A DNA stretch of 64,000 nucleotides from Paenibacillus mendelii (GCF_024498075.1 NZ_JANHOF010000005.1:248001-312000); one strand, 5' to 3'. Shown: positions 26,633 to 35,845, counted from the stretch's first letter. Translations and numbers: made by a program. The notes: generated by a model from the letters alone, not told the origin.

Positions 26633-28059
26633 AGAAACCGGCGATAACCGTCCCTTTCTCCCGGATGCCGATTAAGTGGAGGTTGACGATCTGGTCAGCC
26701 TTGCTGCTCTTTCTGCTGTTCGCAGCCTATAACGCGGTACAATATGTATTCGTCGAGCAGTGGATGCTCAAGCGGGAAGAAACCCGCGCGCAGCAGAATA
26801 TGAGGGAAATTCTGAACTATTTTCTAGAGAAGGAAGCTTCCTTCGGGGAGAATGAGATAGGCGAAATTCGCAGCTTCCTGCAAAAGGTCAACCGCCAGGA
26901 CCAGCTCCTGCGCGTCCTGGACGAGGGCGGAATGCCAATCATCGTCGTGTCCAATGACATTCCCGCTGAATGGGTCGCTCCCCGGCCGGTTACCCGTACA
27001 TCGCTTGAAGAAGGGAAGTATAGCGGTAACCAATTGCTCGTTATGAGGAGTCCCTTGACGATCTTTCAATTCAACGGAACGATCGAGATCGTAAAGAGCA
27101 CGCAAGCCTTCCATGAATTAACGTCGGCTATCCTCTATGTCATGATCCTATGCGGCTTAGGGGCTGTCGTCATTAGCGGTTTAGGCGGCATGCTGCTGGC
27201 GCGTCAGCTGCTTAGGCCGCTTCAATCGATGGCAGAAACGATGAGGAATGTGAAGCACAAAGGACTGCACGAACGGGTGCGGATTAGCGACAATCAAGAT
27301 GAAATATCCACGCTGATGAAGATGTTTAACGAAATGATGGATCAGGTTGAAAAGTCTTTTCAGCAGCAGAGACAGTTTGTTGAGGACGCTTCCCATGAGT
27401 TCCGAACGCCGGTTGCGATCGTAGAGGGGCATCTATCCATGCTGCAGCGCTGGGGGAAGACGGATCCCGCCATATTGGAGGAATCCCTGGAGGCTTCCAT
27501 TCAAGAGATGTCCCGTCTGAAGGGGCTCGTGCAGGAGCTGCTTGTGTTGACACGGGTTGAGCAGGGCAGCATCGATGAGAAAGACGTTGTAACCAATCCC
27601 GATCAGGTCATACGAACGATCCTCAAAAATATGGAAGTTCTTTATCCTTCGGCTCGCTTGGAATCCGAACTGGAAGGGATAGCGGATGCCGCAATCGTCA
27701 TTTCCGTGCAGCATCTCGAGCAAATTCTTCTCATTCTGCTGGATAATGCGGTCAAATATTCGCCGGAGAGGGCAGTGATCTCGGTCCGCGGATTTATGAA
27801 CAAGGATGCGGTTTGTTTGGAGATTACCGACTGCGGCATGGGAATACCCGAACATGACTTGCCGCTAGTGATGGACCGGTTTTACCGGGTCGACAAAGCT
27901 AGAAGCGGAGAACAGGGCGGGCACGGCCTCGGACTTTCGATTGCTAAACGTCTGACGGAACGATACAAGGGAACGATCTCTCTTCGAAGCAAGGAGAATG
28001 AGGGCACGACAGTATCCGTCTGCCTCCAGGCATTACATCAGGTGCAAGAAGAGGTTTAA
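26629..28059 (+). CDS. Sensor histidine kinase
   Basis: A 476-residue membrane kinase: transmembrane helices near 20-40 and 165-190, an extracellular sensor of about 120 residues between them, HAMP (about 190-245), the dimerisation domain with phospho-acceptor H256 (EDASHEFRTP), and an ATPase domain with N box DNAVKYSPE, GMGIPEHDL and GGHGLGLSIA. It pairs with the response regulator it overlaps. The YclK-like arrangement beside iron transport genes suggests it senses iron limitation or a siderophore-related signal; this is inferred. Confidence 0.93.
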   Translation: MKKPAITVPFSRMPIKWRLTIWSALLLFLLFAAYNAVQYVFVEQWMLKREETRAQQNMREILNYFLEKEASFGENEIGEIRSFLQKVNRQDQLLRVLDEGGMPIIVVSNDIPAEWVAPRPVTRTSLEEGKYSGNQLLVMRSPLTIFQFNGTIEIVKSTQAFHELTSAILYVMILCGLGAVVISGLGGMLLARQLLRPLQSMAETMRNVKHKGLHERVRISDNQDEISTLMKMFNEMMDQVEKSFQQQRQFVEDASHEFRTPVAIVEGHLSMLQRWGKTDPAILEESLEASIQEMSRLKGLVQELLVLTRVEQGSIDEKDVVTNPDQVIRTILKNMEVLYPSARLESELEGIADAAIVISVQHLEQILLILLDNAVKYSPERAVISVRGFMNKDAVCLEITDCGMGIPEHDLPLVMDRFYRVDKARSGEQGGHGLGLSIAKRLTERYKGTISLRSKENEGTTVSVCLQALHQVQEEV

Positions 28060-28124
28060 TTTTTTTTGTTTTCACATCATTTTCTCATTTTGGTCCGCTA
28101 CAATAGGCAATAGCCGATGCAAGT

Positions 28125-28143
28125 GGTAATGATATTCATTATC
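28125..28143 (+). promoter_or_regulatory. Fur box before iron importer, site 1
   Basis: The 19-base sequence GGTAATGATATTCATTATC differs from the classic Fur box GATAATGATAATCATTATC at two positions. It lies about 105 bases upstream of the binding-protein gene. Confidence 0.85.
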
Positions 28144-28173
28144 AAATAACTCGGTCTTGCTTCTTAGCTTCAA

Positions 28174-28195
28174 ATGAGAATGAATATTATTTTCA
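28174..28195 (+). promoter_or_regulatory. Possible second Fur site
   Basis: A degenerate dyad, TGAGAATGAATA followed by TTATTTTCA, about 7 of 10 symmetric positions, placed nearer the start of the iron-binding gene. It is weaker than site 1. Confidence 0.45.
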
Positions 28196-28249
28196 GTTGT
28201 TCGTAACACCAGGCAAAATAATAATAACGATTGAGGGGTTAGCATTCAA

Positions 28250-29362
28250 ATGAAAAAGGTTACCATCGGCATCATTCTTCTGGTCATGGCTTCGCTCGTA
28301 CTTATGACTGGCTGCGGGTCTAACGCTACGAACAATACAACAGAGAATTCGGAGCCCAACGCAGCTAATGATGCGAAGAAGCCCGAAGATACGGAAGGAT
28401 CAGGCAAGGAAAAGGTCGTCAACGTGTTCACCGCAAGGCATTACGATGTGGACAGCCTGCTCTATGAAGAGTTCACGAAGCAGACGGGCATCAAGGTTAA
28501 CGAGATCAAAGGAACGGCTGAAGAGCTTGTAGAGCGGTTAAAGCGTGAGGGCGAGAGCTCCGAAGCGGACTTGTTCGTTACCGTCGACGGCGGTGTGTTG
28601 AACTATGCGAAGCAGAATGATGTTCTTCAGCCGATTGAATCCGAGACCGTGAAACAGAATGTCCCGGAACAATGGCGCGACAAGGATAACAACTGGGTTG
28701 GAGTTGCAACCCGCGCACGCGTTATCGTCTATGCAAAGGATCGCGTGAAGCCAGAGGAGCTGTCTACATACGAGGACCTTGCAACCGACAAGTGGAAAGG
28801 AAAATTATTGGCGCGCTCTTCAACGAGCCTATACAATCAGTCGCTCGTCGCCTCTTTTGTTGAGTTGAATGGGGAACAGAAGACGGAGGAATGGGCTAAG
28901 GGTATCGTCAATAACTTTGCGCGCGGTCCGGAAGGCGGAGACCGCGACCAAGCCAAGGCGATTGCCGCCAAAGTCGGCGATGTCGCGATCATGAATACTT
29001 ATTATGTTGGACAAATGTTGAATTCCAAAGACGCGGAAGAAGTGAAGGTAGCAGAGAATATCGGCGTATTCTTCCCTAACCAGGACACGACCGGAACGCA
29101 TCTTAATATCAGCGGCGTGGGATTGACCAAGCATACCAAGAATAAAGAGAATGCAATCAAGCTGATCGAGTTCTTGACAGGCAAAGAAGGACAAACGATC
29201 CTGACGCAAGGAAGCTTCGAGTTCCCGGTCAACCAAGCAGCGGAGAAGCCCGAGCTGCTGACAGCGTGGGGCGAATTCAAATCCCAACAAATCGACTATG
29301 CGAAGCTGGGAGATCACAACAAGAAAGCAACAGAAATTCTTAACAAAGTAGGCTGGAAATAA
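28250..29362 (+). CDS. Ferric iron ABC transporter, binding lipoprotein
   Basis: A 370-residue Fe(3+)-binding protein of the FutA/FbpA/AfuA type. The signal peptide ends in lipobox LMTGC (Cys22), followed by an Asn/Glu/Lys-rich linker. NVFTARHYDVDSLLYEEF begins the transferrin-like fold, and the tandem tyrosines in IMNTYYVGQ (residues about 246-247) are the usual iron ligands. It is anchored outside the membrane. It is the first gene of a three-gene importer operon; two Fur-like sites upstream indicate iron repression. Confidence 0.93.
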   Translation: MKKVTIGIILLVMASLVLMTGCGSNATNNTTENSEPNAANDAKKPEDTEGSGKEKVVNVFTARHYDVDSLLYEEFTKQTGIKVNEIKGTAEELVERLKREGESSEADLFVTVDGGVLNYAKQNDVLQPIESETVKQNVPEQWRDKDNNWVGVATRARVIVYAKDRVKPEELSTYEDLATDKWKGKLLARSSTSLYNQSLVASFVELNGEQKTEEWAKGIVNNFARGPEGGDRDQAKAIAAKVGDVAIMNTYYVGQMLNSKDAEEVKVAENIGVFFPNQDTTGTHLNISGVGLTKHTKNKENAIKLIEFLTGKEGQTILTQGSFEFPVNQAAEKPELLTAWGEFKSQQIDYAKLGDHNKKATEILNKVGWK

Positions 29363-29364
29363 AC

Positions 29365-31017
29365 ATGAATGGTTTTGCTTGGCTGCGGAGATTACAACGA
29401 AGAAGCAATACTTGGATGGTAATAAGCGTAATTGGGGCCCTCGTGGCCCTTCTTCCGTCTCTATATATTCTCATTGGTCTCTTCCAGAAGCCCAATGAGA
29501 ATTGGCAGCATATCCAGCAATTCATGCTTAAAGATTATGCGCTGCAGTCATTATGGCTGGTGCTGGGTACGGGAACGCTAACCGTTATGATCGGAGTAAC
29601 GCTTGCCTGGCTCGTAGCAGCGTATGAATTCCCGCTCAGGAGATTGTTCTCCTGGGCGTTTGTGCTGCCACTGGCTATTCCTCCCTATATTGCGGCTTAT
29701 ACGTACGGCTCTATGCTTAGCTACACCGGAAGCGTACAAGTCTTCATGCGCAACGTTTTAGGCTGGGCACCGGATCAGAAGTACTTTGACATCATGTCCA
29801 TGAAGGGTGCTATTTTTGTTTTTACGATGTTTTTATTTCCTTATGTCTACTTGATTACGAGATCTTTTTTTGAGAAGCAGAGCGCCTCATTTATCGAGAA
29901 TGCGAGATTGCTCGGGAAAAACCCGCTGCATATCTTCTTCCGTGTCGTGCTGCCTCTGTCGCAGCCGGCGATAATGGGAGGCGTGAGTCTGGTTGCCTTC
30001 GAGGTGTTGAACGATTTCGGCGTGACCAAGCATTTTGGCATACAGTCGTTCACGACAGCGATCTTCACCACCTGGTTCGGCATGTATGATGTCGATTCGG
30101 CTATACGATTGGCGGCATGGCTCATGAGTGTCATCATCGGTGTATTCCTGATCGAACGACTGCTTCGTAAACGGAAAAAATATAATGCTTCAACGAGCAG
30201 GACGAGTCCGCTATCCAGAAGAAGACTGCGAGGCTTGCCCGCATGGGCTGCATGTGGATTCGGCGCGGTGATCGTTTCTCTTTCTTTTCTCATTCCGGTG
30301 CTGCAGCTAATCGTATGGGCTGCGTGGACGTACCGGGACGTACTGAATGCTAAATTCGCAGAGCTGCTCGTGAATACGCTGTCCGTGTCGGCTCTATCCA
30401 TCGTGGCTCTTATGCTGCATGCCGTAATTGCCGCCAATGTCAATCGGACCGGACGCTCGTTGTTCACGCTTGTTCTCTCAAAGCTGATTTCGATGGGCTA
30501 CTCTGTTCCCGGTGCGGTATTGTCGATCGGCGTGTTGGCCGTATTCATCTCCTTCGATGAACAGCTCAGCGGCGTCTACGGATGGCTGGGATTAGGCGAG
30601 GGAAAGCTTGTGCTGAGCATGTCGCTTGCCATGCTCATATTCGCCTATGTCATCCGTTTTTTGGCCGTAGGCTATAACGCGGTTGAAGCCGGATTCGAGA
30701 AAACGGGTAACCGGTATACGGAAGCTTCCCGCCTGCTTGGCTTCGGGATGACACGCACCTTTTTCAAGGTCGATCTGCCCTTAATAAAGGGAGCCGTACT
30801 GACAGGCTGCATTCTGACGTTTATGGAAATCGTGAAGGAGCTGCCGCTTACGCTGCTGCTGCGCCCCTTCAATTTCGATACGCTGGCAACCAAAGCCTAT
30901 CAGTATGCGAGCGATGAACAAATTCATCAAGCATCCGTTCCTTCGTTATTCATCATCGGGGTAGGCATGGTATCCGTCTTTTTCTATCACTGGTTAGGAG
31001 AGAAGAATTCACAATGA
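29365..31017 (+). CDS. Ferric iron ABC transporter, fused permease
   Basis: A 550-residue permease with two tandem halves of about six membrane helices each, as in FbpB/SfuB. Each half has an EAA-type loop: ENARLLGKNPLHIFFRVVLPL (about 172-192) and TEASRLLGFGMTRTFFKVDLPL (about 447-468). It starts 2 bases after the binding-protein gene and overlaps the ATPase gene by 4. It imports Fe(3+) released by the upstream lipoprotein. Confidence 0.94.
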   Translation: MNGFAWLRRLQRRSNTWMVISVIGALVALLPSLYILIGLFQKPNENWQHIQQFMLKDYALQSLWLVLGTGTLTVMIGVTLAWLVAAYEFPLRRLFSWAFVLPLAIPPYIAAYTYGSMLSYTGSVQVFMRNVLGWAPDQKYFDIMSMKGAIFVFTMFLFPYVYLITRSFFEKQSASFIENARLLGKNPLHIFFRVVLPLSQPAIMGGVSLVAFEVLNDFGVTKHFGIQSFTTAIFTTWFGMYDVDSAIRLAAWLMSVIIGVFLIERLLRKRKKYNASTSRTSPLSRRRLRGLPAWAACGFGAVIVSLSFLIPVLQLIVWAAWTYRDVLNAKFAELLVNTLSVSALSIVALMLHAVIAANVNRTGRSLFTLVLSKLISMGYSVPGAVLSIGVLAVFISFDEQLSGVYGWLGLGEGKLVLSMSLAMLIFAYVIRFLAVGYNAVEAGFEKTGNRYTEASRLLGFGMTRTFFKVDLPLIKGAVLTGCILTFMEIVKELPLTLLLRPFNFDTLATKAYQYASDEQIHQASVPSLFIIGVGMVSVFFYHWLGEKNSQ

Positions 31018-31688
31018 CCTTTTTTGAAATGTCCGACGTTTCTTTTCACTATGACAAAGGAAGCCGAACCGTGCTGCGCCGGTTTTCGCTCGGTTTGGAT
31101 AAAGGAGAGTCCGTCGGTGTATTGGGACAAAGCGGCTGCGGTAAGAGCACCCTGCTTCGCCTGATCTCCGGGCTGGAAGAGCCGGTCACCGGCAGGATCG
31201 TCATCGACGGAACAACGATGGTGGACGCGCGGAAGTTCGTCAATCCCGAATTACGCGGAGTAGGGATGGTATTTCAGGATTACGGCCTATTCCCCCATCT
31301 AACGGTTGAACAGAACATTGCTTTTGGCCTGCATCGTCTATCCAAGAAGAATCGGGCAGCGCGCCTTGGCGAGATGCTGGAGCTGGTCAAGTTGCAGGAT
31401 TACCGCAGACGTTATCCCCATGAGCTTAGCGGCGGGCAGCAGCAGCGTGTTGCATTTGCGCGGGCGCTTGCGCCGGAGCCCGCTCTCCTGCTCATGGACG
31501 AACCGTTCAGCAATCTGGATGCGAATTTGAGAGGCGAGATTCGTTCCGAATTGCGGCAGCTGCTAAGAGCCGCTGAGATGACATCGATACTCGTGACGCA
31601 TGATAAAGAAGACGCGGATGCGATATGCGATCGAATTGTGTATATGCAGGCCAATGACGAGATTTCGCAGGAACGCAATTCCTCTTAG
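31014..31688 (+). CDS. Ferric iron ABC transporter, ATP-binding protein
   Basis: A 224-residue ATPase with Walker A GQSGCGKST, Q-loop MVFQDYGLF, signature LSGGQQQR, Walker B LLLMDEPF and switch histidine in VTHDKEDA. It is shorter than typical FbpC proteins (about 350) because it lacks the C-terminal regulatory TOBE-like domain. Metal-dependent inhibition seen in longer family members is therefore unlikely. It is the last gene of the operon and is followed by a strong terminator. Confidence 0.94.
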   Translation: MTFFEMSDVSFHYDKGSRTVLRRFSLGLDKGESVGVLGQSGCGKSTLLRLISGLEEPVTGRIVIDGTTMVDARKFVNPELRGVGMVFQDYGLFPHLTVEQNIAFGLHRLSKKNRAARLGEMLELVKLQDYRRRYPHELSGGQQQRVAFARALAPEPALLLMDEPFSNLDANLRGEIRSELRQLLRAAEMTSILVTHDKEDADAICDRIVYMQANDEISQERNSS

Positions 31689-31710
31689 CCAAGCGAATGA
31701 AACAATTCAT

Positions 31711-31742
31711 GATGACGACCCAATGGGTCGTCATTTTTGTTT
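31711..31742 (+). terminator. Terminator of iron importer operon
   Basis: A perfect ATGACGACC/GGGTCGTCAT stem with a CAAT-type loop, followed by TTTTTGTTTT. Confidence 0.92.
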
Positions 31743-31803
31743 TATATGATGCATATAAGTGTCTGATAGGGTTCGAAAGAGAGTGGTTTGATCGGGATAA
31801 AAA

Positions 31804-31860
31804 AATATATAGTGCATCATAAATAAATATATTGTGCATTAAATGAGTTTTTGTTATATT
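31804..31860 (+). promoter_or_regulatory. Promoter with paired direct repeats
   Basis: AATATATAGTGCATCA (31804-31819) and AATATATTGTGCATTA (31826-31841) are direct repeats offset by 22 bases, two helical turns. The second overlaps the -35 box TTGTGC (31832-31837), which is 17 bases from TATATT (31855-31860). A dimeric regulator bound here would control the small peptide gene and ppdK. Confidence 0.7.
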
Positions 31861-31897
31861 TATGTTGTACTAAAGTTGTTGAGGAGGGGAACAAGGT

Positions 31898-32071
31898 ATG
31901 AATGTCAATAAAATCGTGATCAACCAAGTGGAACGGAAGCTGGATTTGGGTATGATCCTGTGCAAATATTGCGGCTGCCTGATGGGTACGATTCCTACAA
32001 ATGGTGTCAAGAAATTTTATGGGGTATGCCAAAGTGAACCCTGCCAACAACTTTCTAAAGGAGGACATTGA
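31898..32071 (+). CDS. Small two-CxxC peptide, possibly SR1P-like
   Basis: A 57-residue protein not usually called by gene finders. ATG 31898 follows GAGGAGGGG, and the stop TGA (32069-32071) lies 2 bases before the ppdK start. It has a CKYCGC knuckle, then KKFYGVCQSEPCQQ, so four cysteines could bind a metal. The shape (CxxC, about 15 residues, YGxC, C) resembles the GapA-binding peptide SR1P of Bacillus, a partner of glyceraldehyde-3-phosphate dehydrogenase. The resemblance is by eye. Translational coupling with a central carbon enzyme supports a related role. Confidence 0.6.
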   Translation: MNVNKIVINQVERKLDLGMILCKYCGCLMGTIPTNGVKKFYGVCQSEPCQQLSKGGH

Positions 32072-32073
32072 GA

Positions 32074-34764
32074 ATGTCAGGTGTACCGCATAAACAAGTA
32101 TTCGCTTTTCAAGAAGGCCATGCACAGATGCTTCATCTATTGGGGGGGAAAGGGGCCAATCTGGCTGAGATGGTCCGCCTCGGACTTCCGGTTCCACCAG
32201 GATTTACGGTAACGACCGAAGCTTGCCGGGACTTTTATGAGCAAGGCGGAATGACCTCCGAAGACTTGCGCGCTCAAATATCCACGGCTCTTAAGCAGCT
32301 CGAGATCGAAAAAGGACAGCATTTTGGCGATTCGCGCAACCCTCTGCTGGTATCTGTACGTTCCGGCTCGGTAACGTCCATGCCAGGCATGATGGATACC
32401 GTATTAAATTTAGGTTTGAACGATGAAACGGTTCAAGGCTTAGCCAACCATACACATAATCCTCGGTTTGCTTACGATTGCTATAGACGCTTTATCCAGA
32501 TGTACGGCAATGTCGTACTCAATATCGAAGCTTATCACTTCGAACGGTTATTGCATGAATTAAAGCAGCAGGAAGGGACGGAGCTGGATCAGTCGATTAG
32601 CGTTGAAGGCTGGAAGCGTCTCATTGCTTCTTATAAAGAATGCATCCTTCAGAAGACCAAACGGGTATTCCCGCAGGATGTTAATGAACAGCTGTTCCTG
32701 GCTGTGGAAGCGGTATTCCGCTCTTGGCACAATCCGAGAGCCCAAATCTATCGTAGAGTGCATCATATTCCTGATCATCAAGGTACTGCAGTCAATATCC
32801 AAAGCATGGTATTCGGCAATATGGGTGACGATAGCGGTACAGGTGTTATTTTCTCGCGTAACCCGTCTAACGGCGAGAATGTTCTGTTTGGCGAATATCT
32901 CGTCAACGCGCAGGGTGAGGATGTGGTAGCCGGAGTAAGAACGCCGATGCCAATTGCAACACTTGCGAGTGAAATGCCCGCGGTATATGATCATCTATTC
33001 TCGGTTGCCAAGCAGCTTGAGCGGCATTATAAAGATATGCAGGACATTGAATTTACAGTAGAGAACGGAAAGCTGTACCTCTTACAGACTCGTAACGGCA
33101 AGCGGAACGCACAGGCTGCATTGAAAATCGCGGTCGACCTCGTCTCCGAAGGAAGCATTAGCAAAGAGGATTCGCTGCGCCGCATCGAAGTCGGTCATCT
33201 GGATCAGCTTCTGCATAGAGGCATGGATGAGAGCAAGATCAAACAAGTGCTTGCAACCGGCCTTCCCGCTTCGCCTGGTGCCGCAACCGGTCAGGTCGTG
33301 TTCGATGCGGATACTGCCGTTGAATGGAATCGGATGGGCAAACCCGTTATTTTGGCACGGCAGGAAACGACACCGGAAGATATTCATGGCATGATCGCAT
33401 CGGAGGGTGTCTTAACGAGCAGAGGCGGGATGACAAGCCACGCTGCCGTAGTTGCCCGCGGTATGGGAACTCCATGCATCTGCGGATGCGAAGGTATTCA
33501 ATTTACGGATCAGGAAAAATCGATGCAAATCGCCGGCGTAGTGTTGAAAGAGGGCGATTGGATTACGCTGGACGGGACTACCGGGCGCGTGATTGCAGGT
33601 AAAGTTCCGCTGCGTGAAGCTGAGATGACGCCGGAATTGACGCAAATGCTGGCATGGGCAGATGAGATCCGTACCCTGCAGGTGTACACCAATGCCGATA
33701 ATCCGAAGGATGCGGAAACGGCTAGACGCTTCGGCGCCGAAGGAATCGGCCTATGCCGGACGGAACATATGTTCTTCGCGCCCGAGAGACTCCCTGTCGT
33801 ACAGCAGATGATATTGGCCGACAATATCGACGACCGCAATCGCGCGCTGAAGCTGCTTCTGCCGATGCAGCAAGCCGACTTCGAGGGGATATTCCGTATT
33901 ATGGCCGGACTTCCGGTAACGATTCGTCTCCTGGATCCGCCGCTTCATGAATTTCTGCCGAACCTCGAGGAGCTTCTGCGGCAGGTCAGCCAGCTGAATG
34001 ATGAGGATCCGGAAACCCCTGCGAAGAAGAAGGAGCTGCAGGTACTAATCCGTAAGGTCCGTCTGCTGCATGAGACCAATCCGATGCTTGGACAGAGAGG
34101 CTGCAGACTGGGTATCGTATACCCTGAGATCTATGATATGCAAATCGAAGCCGTATTCCGCGCAGCCGACACCTGCATGGAAGAAGGCATAGACGTTCGC
34201 CCTGAACTTATGGTTCCTTTGGTAGGGCACGCTGCGGAATTGCAATTGATTCGCGAGAGAATCGAAGATATCGCGAAGCGGATCCTGGGACCAGAGAAGA
34301 GCGGGCTGCTTGCTTATAAAGTAGGCACCATGATCGAAGTTCCACGGGCTGCGCTCACAGCCAAACAGATTGTAGAGCATGCGGACTTCTTCTCCTTCGG
34401 AACGAATGATTTGACGCAAATGACCTTCGGATACAGCAGGGATGATGCCGAAGGCAAGTTTCTGACTCGTTACATCGATCAGAAGCTGCTCCCGTACAAT
34501 CCATTCCAGGTGCTGGACACCGACGGTGTTGGACAGTTAATCGATCTTGCTGTTGCCGGCGGAAGAGCCGTAAAGCCTGCTCTGAAAACAGGAATATGCG
34601 GTGAGCATGGCGGTGACAAGGCTTCCATTCTGTTCTGTCAGCGTACAGGCTTGAACTATGTGAGCTGTTCCCCGTTCCGTGTACCGTTGGCTAGAATTGC
34701 TGCCGCTCAAGCACGGCTTGAGGTAGGGGTTGCGGCAGAACGCACACCGGCAGCAGTCCTGTAA
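32074..34764 (+). CDS. ppdK: Pyruvate, phosphate dikinase
   Basis: An 896-residue enzyme interconverting pyruvate, ATP and Pi with PEP, AMP and PPi. Domains in order: N-terminal nucleotide-binding domain (LGGKGANLAEMVRLGLPVPPGF; SVRSGSVTSMPGMMDTVLNL), the swivelling domain with phospho-carrier H456 (GGMTSHAAVVARG), and a C-terminal PEP/pyruvate barrel (GLCRTEHMFF; FGTNDLTQMTFGYSRDD; GICGEHGGD). ATG 32074 has AAAGGAGG 9 bases upstream; TTG 32068 is too close. It is coupled to the small peptide gene. The usual PPDK regulatory protein gene is not adjacent. Confidence 0.97.
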   Translation: MSGVPHKQVFAFQEGHAQMLHLLGGKGANLAEMVRLGLPVPPGFTVTTEACRDFYEQGGMTSEDLRAQISTALKQLEIEKGQHFGDSRNPLLVSVRSGSVTSMPGMMDTVLNLGLNDETVQGLANHTHNPRFAYDCYRRFIQMYGNVVLNIEAYHFERLLHELKQQEGTELDQSISVEGWKRLIASYKECILQKTKRVFPQDVNEQLFLAVEAVFRSWHNPRAQIYRRVHHIPDHQGTAVNIQSMVFGNMGDDSGTGVIFSRNPSNGENVLFGEYLVNAQGEDVVAGVRTPMPIATLASEMPAVYDHLFSVAKQLERHYKDMQDIEFTVENGKLYLLQTRNGKRNAQAALKIAVDLVSEGSISKEDSLRRIEVGHLDQLLHRGMDESKIKQVLATGLPASPGAATGQVVFDADTAVEWNRMGKPVILARQETTPEDIHGMIASEGVLTSRGGMTSHAAVVARGMGTPCICGCEGIQFTDQEKSMQIAGVVLKEGDWITLDGTTGRVIAGKVPLREAEMTPELTQMLAWADEIRTLQVYTNADNPKDAETARRFGAEGIGLCRTEHMFFAPERLPVVQQMILADNIDDRNRALKLLLPMQQADFEGIFRIMAGLPVTIRLLDPPLHEFLPNLEELLRQVSQLNDEDPETPAKKKELQVLIRKVRLLHETNPMLGQRGCRLGIVYPEIYDMQIEAVFRAADTCMEEGIDVRPELMVPLVGHAAELQLIRERIEDIAKRILGPEKSGLLAYKVGTMIEVPRAALTAKQIVEHADFFSFGTNDLTQMTFGYSRDDAEGKFLTRYIDQKLLPYNPFQVLDTDGVGQLIDLAVAGGRAVKPALKTGICGEHGGDKASILFCQRTGLNYVSCSPFRVPLARIAAAQARLEVGVAAERTPAAVL

Positions 34765-34792
34765 AGTGCAACTTTTATAGGAAGAAGCTAAA

Positions 34793-34846
34793 GCCAGCCA
34801 CTCATCTTTTTACTATGATGGAAGTAAGAAGAATGAGGAGGCTGGC
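34793..34846 (+). promoter_or_regulatory. Hairpin covering the PhyH ribosome-binding site
   Basis: GCCAGCC (34793-34799) pairs with GGCTGGC (34840-34846), and the inner CTCAT...TTTTTAC pairs with GTAAGAAGAATGAG around a short loop. The right arm includes GAGGAGG (34835-34841), the Shine-Dalgarno site of the next gene, so folding would block translation. Confidence 0.65.
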
Positions 34847-34849
34847 ACG

Positions 34850-35800
34850 ATGAGCAGGGTATCGGATAACGACAAGAAAGCAGCAACCCGGATATTCAAG
34901 GATGCGGTGCCGCTGCTGGAGCAGCCGGAAGCGCTAAGGGAAAGAGCCGAGAAGGATGGCTATCTGTTCTTCAAAGGCTTGCTCGACAAGAATGAATTGC
35001 GGCAAGCACGTTCTCAAATGCTGCATGTGATGAAGCAATGGGGATTATTGAGCAGCCAGCATGCAATCGAAGAGGGAATAGGGGATCACGAGGCCATTAA
35101 CAAGCTATCCCTCGAATCATTCCGGGGATACGGTGTACCATGGGAATTATATAAACAGGTACAGCGGCTCGAATCCTTCCATGAGCTGGCTCATCAGCCG
35201 GCATTGCTTGGGGCATTCCGCACGTTATTCGATTGTGAGGTTCTGCCGCATCCGCGCAACATCGCCCGGATTGTGATGCCTCACCGTGAGCTGAAGGCAA
35301 CGCCTTCCCATCAGGATTTCATTCATATTCAAGGGACGCCTGTGACATGGACCGCCTGGTTTCCGCTGGGGGATTGCCCGCGCGAGCTCGGAGGCTTATC
35401 GATGCTGGAGGGGAGCTATAAGTCCGGGGTACTGGGTGTGACGGAGCATGGCGGTGCAGGCGGGCTGGAGTCGGTATTGTGCAATATGGATCTGGAATGG
35501 GCGGAAGGCGATTACGAAATCGGCGACGTCATTATTTTTCACAGCCATACCGTTCATAAAGCGCTCCCTAACCAGCAGGGAAATCAGATCCGGCTTTCCT
35601 GTGATTTTCGCTATCAGCCCGCCCATCTGCCGATCGACCGGGGCTCGCTTCAGCCGCATGGCGGGGAAGCTGTACTGCCGTGGGAAGAAGTATATGAGGG
35701 CTGGATGAATGATAATCTGAAGTATTATTGGAAGGAACTTCCCCTGCAGCTTTCAGATTGGGACGAGAACGTGCGCTGGCAGAAGGAAAAGATATGCTAA
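34850..35800 (+). CDS. PhyH family dioxygenase
   Basis: A 316-residue Fe(II)/2-oxoglutarate oxygenase of the PhyH type. Iron ligands are H154 and D156 (TPSHQDFIH) and H236 (HTVHKALPN); R248 (IRLSCDFRYQ) should hold 2-oxoglutarate. It is larger than the other PhyH proteins here because of an N-terminal helical extension. It is cytoplasmic, with unknown substrate. It lies 85 bases after ppdK with no terminator seen between, so it may be read through, but its ribosome-binding site is buried in a hairpin. A terminator follows it. Confidence 0.87.
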   Translation: MSRVSDNDKKAATRIFKDAVPLLEQPEALRERAEKDGYLFFKGLLDKNELRQARSQMLHVMKQWGLLSSQHAIEEGIGDHEAINKLSLESFRGYGVPWELYKQVQRLESFHELAHQPALLGAFRTLFDCEVLPHPRNIARIVMPHRELKATPSHQDFIHIQGTPVTWTAWFPLGDCPRELGGLSMLEGSYKSGVLGVTEHGGAGGLESVLCNMDLEWAEGDYEIGDVIIFHSHTVHKALPNQQGNQIRLSCDFRYQPAHLPIDRGSLQPHGGEAVLPWEEVYEGWMNDNLKYYWKELPLQLSDWDENVRWQKEKIC

Positions 35801-35810
35801 CGATTGGAGA

Positions 35811-35845
35811 AAAAGACGATCCCGCAAGCGGGACCGTCTTTTCTT
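35811..35845 (+). terminator. Terminator after PhyH gene
   Basis: AAAAGACG...CCCGCAAGCGGG...CGTCTTTT makes a long stem with a small internal mismatch, followed by CTTCG. Confidence 0.85.

Noticed and set aside
31804-31841. CcpN operator in the ppdK promoter
   Set aside because: The repeats do not fit the CcpN consensus as I remember it (TRTGHYATAYW), although the gene context would suit it.
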